From JAGWRI01 sp035700805 (GTDB taxonomy: Bacteria > Gemmatimonadota > Gemmatimonadetes > Gemmatimonadales > Gemmatimonadaceae): a DNA stretch of 64,000 nucleotides. The stretch covers positions 1-64,000 of the forward strand of contig DASSOG010000009.1 of NCBI GenBank assembly GCA_035700805.1, written 5' to 3'. A model generated the notes under the pieces. That model saw only the letters and a program-made list of their open reading frames with translations, did not search any database and was not told the DNA's origin. Positions 58,585-64,000 of this stretch are shown one piece after another. Position numbers and translations under genes: made by a program. The first letter of the stretch is position 1, and every line of letters begins with the position of its first letter.

Positions 58585-60369
58585 ATGACCACCGATTTCT
58601 CCACGACCCTCCGAACCCACAGATGCGGCGCCCTCCGGGCAGCCGACGTGGGGCAGACTGTCCGGCTTGGCGGCTGGGTCCACCGTTCGCGCAACCTCGG
58701 CGGGCTCATCTTCGTTGACCTGCGAGACTTGAGCGGCCTGGTGCAGGCGTCGTTCGACCCGCAGCGCGCGTCCGCCGAGCTCTGTGCCGCGGCCGCGGCG
58801 CTGGGCAACGAATCGGTGGTGCTCGTGGAAGGCGTGGTGGCCGCGCGGCCCGAGGCCATGCGCAACCCGGGGATGGCCACCGGAGACATCGAAGTGCAGG
58901 TGACGGGCATGCGCGTGGTGGGGCCGGCGGCTGTACCCGCCATTCCCGTGGCGCGCGCCAAGGGGGAGAACCTGCCGGCGGAAGACCTGCGCCTGCGGCA
59001 CCGGTACCTGGACCTTCGACGGCCGGAATTGCAGCAGAACCTGGTGCTGCGGCACCGGCTGATGCAGGTCACGCGTCGCCACCTGAGCGATCGCGGCTTC
59101 TTGGAAGTGGAAACCCCCATCCTCACCAAGCCCACGCCCGAGGGCGCGCGCGACTACCTCGTGCCCAGCCGGGTGCATGAGGGGGAGTTCTACGCCCTGC
59201 CGCAGTCGCCGCAGTTGTATAAGCAGTTGCTCATGATCTCCGGGTACGACCGCTACTTCCAGGTGGCGCGCTGCTTTCGCGACGAGGACCTGCGGGCCGA
59301 CCGCCAGCCCGAGTTCACGCAGGTGGACATCGAGGCGTCGTTCGTAGGCATGGAGGACATCACCACCCTCACCGAAGGGTTGCTCGGCGCGCTCTGGGCC
59401 GAGGCCGGTCAGGTGGCGCCGGCCCCGTTTCCGCGCCTCACGTACGCGGAAGCCATGGACCGCTACGGCTGCGACCGGCCCGACCTGCGCTACGACCTGC
59501 CAATCCAGGATGTAAGCACGGTATTCCGCAATACCGAGTTCAGCATTGCGGTATCGGCGTTGGCCCGTGGCGAGAGGATTCGCGGCATCGCAGTCCCCGC
59601 AGGTGCTGCCTTGTCCCGCAAGCAGGTGGACGAGATCGAAGCCGAAGCCAAGGCCGCCGGCGCCATGGGCCTGCTGCGCATCAAGCATGTCAATGGCAAG
59701 CTGGAAGGGCCTCCAGCCAAGTACCTGACCGAGGGCGCGGCCCAGGCGCTCGGTATTCCCGAAGGCGGATTGGGGCTCTATGTGGCCGCGCCTGACCACG
59801 TGGCCAACCCCGCACTCGATCGCGTGCGGCAGGATGTGGCGCGGCGGCTCGACCTGGTGCCCAAGGGCGCGGCCTCATTCCTCTGGGTCACCGACTTCCC
59901 GCTCTTCCTGCGCGACCCGGATTCGGGCGCGTTGCTCTCGGTGCACCATCCCTTCACGTCCCCGAAGGCCGAAGACATCCCGCTGCTGGACTCGGCGCCG
60001 GAACGCGTGCGCGCCAATGCGTACGACGTGGTGTTCAACGGCACCGAGCTGGGCGGTGGCAGCATCCGTATCTCCGATCCGGCGCTGCAGTCGCGCATGT
60101 TCTCGCTGCTGGGCATTGACGACGCCACGGCCCAGGCGCGGTTCGGGTTCCTGCTGGAGGGCCTGCGCGCCGGCGCGCCGCCGCACGGCGGCATCGCGCT
60201 CGGCTTCGACCGCATGACCATGATGCTGGCGGGGGCGGCTTCGCTGCGCGACGTGATTGCCTTTCCCAAGACGACGGCCGCGCGGGCGCTCTTTGAAGGT
60301 GCGCCGTCCGCGGTGCCGCCCGACGAACTGCGCGATCTTCACATTTCCGTGACGGACGGCGCCAGATGA
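58585..60369 (+). CDS. aspS: Aspartyl-tRNA synthetase
   Basis: A 594-residue bacterial-type AspRS. The N-terminal anticodon-binding OB fold (RLGGWVHRSRNLGGLIFVDLRDLSGLVQ) precedes the class II core with motif 2 VARCFRDEDLRADRQPEFTQVDIE, a GAD insertion domain (about 290-420) and motif 3 GLRAGAPPHGGIALGFDRMTMML. The catalytic-site pieces ELGGGSIRI and DFPLF are present. Its stop is overlapped by phoH (ATGA). Confidence 0.97.
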   Translation: MTTDFSTTLRTHRCGALRAADVGQTVRLGGWVHRSRNLGGLIFVDLRDLSGLVQASFDPQRASAELCAAAAALGNESVVLVEGVVAARPEAMRNPGMATGDIEVQVTGMRVVGPAAVPAIPVARAKGENLPAEDLRLRHRYLDLRRPELQQNLVLRHRLMQVTRRHLSDRGFLEVETPILTKPTPEGARDYLVPSRVHEGEFYALPQSPQLYKQLLMISGYDRYFQVARCFRDEDLRADRQPEFTQVDIEASFVGMEDITTLTEGLLGALWAEAGQVAPAPFPRLTYAEAMDRYGCDRPDLRYDLPIQDVSTVFRNTEFSIAVSALARGERIRGIAVPAGAALSRKQVDEIEAEAKAAGAMGLLRIKHVNGKLEGPPAKYLTEGAAQALGIPEGGLGLYVAAPDHVANPALDRVRQDVARRLDLVPKGAASFLWVTDFPLFLRDPDSGALLSVHHPFTSPKAEDIPLLDSAPERVRANAYDVVFNGTELGGGSIRISDPALQSRMFSLLGIDDATAQARFGFLLEGLRAGAPPHGGIALGFDRMTMMLAGAASLRDVIAFPKTTAARALFEGAPSAVPPDELRDLHISVTDGAR

Positions 60370-61358
60370 ACGAGCAAAGCACGCTGCGTCGCGTCTCCAC
60401 CGAGGGCGCGGACCTGCTCACCCTGGCTGGGGTGAACGACGCCAACCTGGTGGAGCTGTCGCGCCTGTTCGGGGTGCGCGTGGCCCTGCGTGGCGACGCG
60501 CTCTCCATCTCCGGCCCCGGGGAGCTGGTGGACCGCGCGGCGCCGGTCGGCCAGCGGATGGTGGAGGTCGCGCGTCAGCGGATGGCGCTGTCGCCTGATG
60601 ACGTGCTGCGGCTGGCCGAAGCGGGCGGCGCGCCGCTCGATCCCGGCGACGGCGCGGGTGATGGTGCGGCGCCGGACGCCGGCGAGGTCACGCCCACCCG
60701 CATCGCCCTGCCGGGCGTGCGCAAGGTGGTGCAGGCCAAGACGGCGGGGCAGGCGGAGTACCTGACCAAGATCGCCGAAGAGGACATCGTCATCGGGATC
60801 GGACCGGCGGGCACGGGCAAGACCTACCTGGCCGTGGCCGCGGCGGTGGATGCGCTGGTCCGCAAGCGCGTCCGGCGCATCATCCTTGCCCGGCCCGCGG
60901 TGGAGGCCGGCGAATCGCTGGGCTTCCTGCCCGGGGACATGCAGGCCAAGGTGGACCCGTACCTGCGGCCGCTGTACGACGCGCTGGATGAGATGATGCC
61001 CTTTGAGCGGGTGCAGCGCGCGCTGGAAACCCGGGTGATCGAGATCGCGCCCCTGGCGTTCATGCGCGGGCGCACGCTGGCCGATGCATTCGTGATCCTG
61101 GATGAGGCGCAGAATGCCACGTCCATGCAGATGAAGATGTTCCTCACGCGCCTGGGGGTGAACTCCAAGGTGGTCGTCACCGGCGACAAGACGCAGATTG
61201 ACCTGCCGCGTCCCGAGGAATCAGGGTTGCTGCAGGTGGAGCGCATCCTCACCGGCATTGATGGTATCGCGTTCCAGTATTTCACGGAGCACGATGTGGT
61301 GCGCCACCGGCTGGTGCGCGACATTATCCGCGCCTATGCCGCCGAGACACAGGACTGA
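60366..61358 (+). CDS. PhoH-family ATPase
   Basis: A 330-residue PhoH-like protein. The Walker A GPAGTGKT is at about residues 146-153, the Walker B is in AFVILDEAQNAT, and GDKTQIDLPR and DIIRAYA complete the family pattern. The N-terminal 110 residues carry a KH-like RNA-binding part (NDANLVELSRLFGVRVALRGDALSISG). PhoH proteins are linked to RNA metabolism; the neighbouring PgpH-type and ybeY genes follow a widely conserved order. Confidence 0.93.
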   Translation: MNEQSTLRRVSTEGADLLTLAGVNDANLVELSRLFGVRVALRGDALSISGPGELVDRAAPVGQRMVEVARQRMALSPDDVLRLAEAGGAPLDPGDGAGDGAAPDAGEVTPTRIALPGVRKVVQAKTAGQAEYLTKIAEEDIVIGIGPAGTGKTYLAVAAAVDALVRKRVRRIILARPAVEAGESLGFLPGDMQAKVDPYLRPLYDALDEMMPFERVQRALETRVIEIAPLAFMRGRTLADAFVILDEAQNATSMQMKMFLTRLGVNSKVVVTGDKTQIDLPRPEESGLLQVERILTGIDGIAFQYFTEHDVVRHRLVRDIIRAYAAETQD

Positions 61359-61365
61359 GCCGCCC

Positions 61366-63558
61366 GTGCCCCCCGACGATTCCCCGGACCGCGTGAACGG
61401 CGACCCGCCAGGCGGGCAGCGGCGCGAGCGCGCCGTGCGCATCGCGCTGGTGCTGGGCCTCACGTTGTTCACGTACCTGCTGTTCCCGACGGTGCCGGCC
61501 GCCAACTTCCCGGTGTACGACGTGGGCGCCCTGGCCACGCGCAACGTGATTGCGCCCTTTGCGTTTCGCGTGATGAAGGACAGCGCGGAACTGGCGCGTG
61601 AGCGGGACGCGCTCGCGCGCACCGTGGATCCCGTGTTTGTCCTGGTGCCCACGGCCCTGGATTCCTCCGAGCGGCAGGTGCAGGCCTTCGCGCGCGCGCT
61701 GGCCACGGCGTACGCCGCCGGAACGCACGACTCGGCGTCCATGCAGCGCGCCACGGCCGGCTTCCCGCTGGTGCTGGGCAACGCCGAGGTGCAGTACCTG
61801 GCGGATCACGAGCGGCGAACTCGTATGTTTTCGGCGGTGGAGCAGGCGTACGGACGGTGGCTGGCGTCCGGCGTGGCGGTCGCGGGGGCGCTGGACGGGG
61901 TGAGCGGCGACGTGGTGCTGCGTCGCAACGGCACGGAACGCGCGCGGCCCGCGGAGAGCATCCGGACGTACGGAGAGTTCGCATCGCTGGCCCACGCCCT
62001 GCAGCCGGATTCGCGCGAGGTGGGGCGCACGCTGTACGACCACCTGCTGGCGGCGTTCTTCCATCCCACCATCGTGGCCGACTCCGCCACCACGCAGGCG
62101 CGACGGGCCCAGCTCGTGGGGTCGGTGCCGGCCAGCAAGTTCGAGGTGCGCGCCGGAGAGGAAATTGTCGGCGCCAACCAGGTGGTCAGCGTCGGGCAGC
62201 ACGAACGGCTGGTGGCACTGCGCGACCAGATGGACGAACGTCGCGGCGCCATCCCCGATATCCGTCGTGGCGTCGGGGCCGTGCTCTTTGACCTGATCCT
62301 GCTGACGCTGCTCGGCCTCACCGTGCTCATCTTCCGGCCCCACGTGTACGGCTCCACGCGGTCCCTCGTGGTGATCGCCACGGTGACGGGGCTGGTGATC
62401 CTGGGCGGGGCGCTGGTGTCGCGCATGCGCCCGTTGCACCCGGAGCTCGTGCCGGTGGGGATCGCCGCCATTGTCATCAGCGCGCTCTTCGACCGGCGGA
62501 TTGCCATGATCGTCGCGGTCCTGCTGGCGGCGCTCATTGGCGGCCAGTCCGTCTTCCGCGGCACCAACGCGCTCTACGTGCAGGTCATTGGCGGCGCGGT
62601 GGCGGCGTACAGCGTGCGCGCGGTGCGCACGCGGCAGCAGACGTATACGTGGATCGTGGTCATCGCCCTCGCGTACAGCGTGTCGTCGCTGGCGGTGGGG
62701 CTCACGCTGGACCTGCCGAACACCACGATCCTCCGATCCGCGGCCTTCGGCTCATTGAACGCGGTGATCAGCGTGCTGGTGGCGCTGCTGCTGCTGCCGC
62801 TGGCGGAGCGGTACACCGGCGTGGAAACCGACCTGACGCTGCTGGAGTGGTCGGACCTCAACCGCCCGCTGATGCAGCGGCTGAGCCTGGAGGCGCCCGG
62901 GACCTTTGCCCACTCCATGCAGATTGCCAGCCTGGCCGAAGCCGCCTGCCGGGCGGTGGGCGCCAACGCGCTCCTGGCGCGGGTCGGGGCGTACTATCAC
63001 GATATTGGTAAGCTGGTCAAGCCGCAGTACTTCGTGGAGAACCAGGCCAAGGGACACAACCCGCACGACCAGTTGACGCCGCTGCAGAGCGCGCAGGTCA
63101 TACGCAATCACGTACGGAATGGCCTCCAGCTCGCTGAGGACGGCCACGTGCCCCGGGTGCTGCGGAACTTCATCGCGGAACACCACGGCACCGGCGTCAT
63201 CTCGTATTTCCTGGAGCGGGCGCGCAAGGCCGGAGGCGAAGCCCCCCGTGAGGAAGACTACCGCTACCCGGGTCCCATTCCGCAGAGCGTGGAGACGGCC
63301 GTGCTCATGCTGGCCGACGGCGCCGAGGCCTCGGTGCGCGTGCTCAACGATCCCACGCCGCAGCGCATCCATGAAGTGGTGGAGCACATCGTACGGCAGC
63401 GCCTGGAGGCCGGCCAGTTGCGGGACGCCCCGCTCACGCTGCGTGACATGGAACTCGTGAAGGCCGAATTCACCCGGGGGCTCTCGGGCATGCACCACTC
63501 GCGCGTGGATTACCCGGCAGCCAGCGGCGGCGTCTCGGCCACCTTTGCCCAGCGCTGA
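61366..63558 (+). CDS. PgpH-type 7TM-HD phosphohydrolase
   Basis: A 730-residue membrane protein: one N-terminal helix (about 26-45), a large extracytoplasmic 7TMR-HDED-like domain (about 60-300), seven transmembrane helices (about 305-480) and a cytoplasmic HD domain with YYHDIGK (His545-Asp546) and AEHHGTG. Homologues such as Listeria PgpH hydrolyse cyclic di-AMP. GTG 61366 is chosen by its position 7 bases after phoH; the frame is open into phoH but that part is a shadow. Confidence 0.9.
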   Translation: MPPDDSPDRVNGDPPGGQRRERAVRIALVLGLTLFTYLLFPTVPAANFPVYDVGALATRNVIAPFAFRVMKDSAELARERDALARTVDPVFVLVPTALDSSERQVQAFARALATAYAAGTHDSASMQRATAGFPLVLGNAEVQYLADHERRTRMFSAVEQAYGRWLASGVAVAGALDGVSGDVVLRRNGTERARPAESIRTYGEFASLAHALQPDSREVGRTLYDHLLAAFFHPTIVADSATTQARRAQLVGSVPASKFEVRAGEEIVGANQVVSVGQHERLVALRDQMDERRGAIPDIRRGVGAVLFDLILLTLLGLTVLIFRPHVYGSTRSLVVIATVTGLVILGGALVSRMRPLHPELVPVGIAAIVISALFDRRIAMIVAVLLAALIGGQSVFRGTNALYVQVIGGAVAAYSVRAVRTRQQTYTWIVVIALAYSVSSLAVGLTLDLPNTTILRSAAFGSLNAVISVLVALLLLPLAERYTGVETDLTLLEWSDLNRPLMQRLSLEAPGTFAHSMQIASLAEAACRAVGANALLARVGAYYHDIGKLVKPQYFVENQAKGHNPHDQLTPLQSAQVIRNHVRNGLQLAEDGHVPRVLRNFIAEHHGTGVISYFLERARKAGGEAPREEDYRYPGPIPQSVETAVLMLADGAEASVRVLNDPTPQRIHEVVEHIVRQRLEAGQLRDAPLTLRDMELVKAEFTRGLSGMHHSRVDYPAASGGVSATFAQR

Positions 63559-64000
63559 TGCGCCTCCGGGTGGATGTGTCGGTGGAGTCCGGGCGGCTGG
63601 GCGTCTCGCGCGCCGTCATCGAGCGGGCCGTGCGGGCCGCGTTGCGCGCGGGGGGCATCAGGGATGCCGTCATCTCGCTCGCGTTCGTCTCGAATCGCAC
63701 CATCGCGCAGCTCAACCGCACGCACCTGGGGCACCGCGGCGTCACGGACGTCATCTCGTTCGGGTACCCGCCCGCGGCCGATCCGGCGCCGCTGGTGGGT
63801 GATGTCTATGTGGGGCTGGAGGTGGCGCGGGCCGCGGCCCGCGCGCGCGGCATCAGCGCGCGCGAGGAACTCGTCCGCCTGGCGGTGCATGGCACGCTCC
63901 ACGTCGTCGGGTACGACCACCCCGATGGCGAGGCCCGCACCAGCTCGGCGATGTGGCGCGCGCAGGAGCGTATTGTGCGCCGAGTGCTGAAGGCGTCCGC
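63558..64000 (+). CDS. ybeY: Endoribonuclease YbeY (partial, cut by window end)
   Basis: The first 147 codons of a YbeY-like rRNA-maturation nuclease. The metal-binding motif HGTLHVVGYDH is visible (residues about 110-120), preceded by the RGVTDVISFGYP segment. The ATG shares its A with the preceding TGA stop (TGATG). The 3' end lies outside the window. Confidence 0.92.
   Translation, partial: MRLRVDVSVESGRLGVSRAVIERAVRAALRAGGIRDAVISLAFVSNRTIAQLNRTHLGHRGVTDVISFGYPPAADPAPLVGDVYVGLEVARAAARARGISAREELVRLAVHGTLHVVGYDHPDGEARTSSAMWRAQERIVRRVLKAS

Overview
The window is a high-G+C bacterial chromosome segment from an organism with a Gram-negative envelope (TonB-dependent receptor, MreBCD/PBP2/RodA elongasome, HtrA). 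Gene content and style suggest Gemmatimonadota or a close relative: an ADOP-type duplicated orphan permease, GTG starts with 4-bp stop/start overlaps almost everywhere, several GAF/HD-GYP/GGDEF proteins, and a tmRNA tag ending LALAA. No rRNA is present, so the phylum is an inference.

Layout. 1-1320: tail of an unknown gene and an M16 peptidase. 1321-6801: an accessory island, visibly less G+C-rich than the rest, with a small four-cysteine secreted peptide, a membrane-anchored single-Cys thioredoxin-fold protein, a secreted beta-propeller-like protein and an ADOP permease, ending in a 5'-truncated IS481-type element. A promoter-like TTGACA/TACCGT pair upstream of the peptide has a run of 11 G inside its 17-bp spacer, a classic phase-variation layout. 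6958-8145: alanine dehydrogenase and a strong terminator. 8197-22913: one long plus-strand block (mreBCD-mrdA-rodA, accD, folC, hisS, proS, lysA, phosphodiesterase, guaA, DUF3667-like). 22924-25186 (minus): TonB-dependent receptor and ptsN. 25298-28841 (plus): dusB, larB, a GGDEF protein. 28862-29252: ssrA and a hairpin.

29253-43578 is a 14-gene minus-strand run in which nearly every junction is a 4-bp overlap. It starts from an apparently leaderless truA and continues through a transaldolase-like protein lacking its catalytic residues, htrA, purB, purC, psd, pssA, purS, purQ, purL, purF, a GT4 glycosyltransferase, a polysaccharide deacetylase and a flippase-like membrane protein. 43714-57287 is a plus-strand signalling/tryptophan/folate block: GAF protein, trpD, (lexA on the opposite strand), trpC, trpF, trpB, a HEAT-repeat protein, an HD-GYP protein, trpA, an MCP-like transducer, folB, folK, yqeK and a LytR_C protein. 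The HEAT and HD-GYP proteins between trpB and trpA appear to share an N-terminal module. 57278-58342 is rlmN (minus); 58585-64000 is aspS, phoH, a PgpH-type HD protein and a ybeY cut by the window end.

The most novel-looking elements are the peptide/thioredoxin/propeller/ADOP cassette with its poly-G promoter, the catalytically dead transaldolase homologue, and the HEAT/HD-GYP pair inside the trp cluster. No CRISPR array, tRNA, rRNA or prophage was seen.
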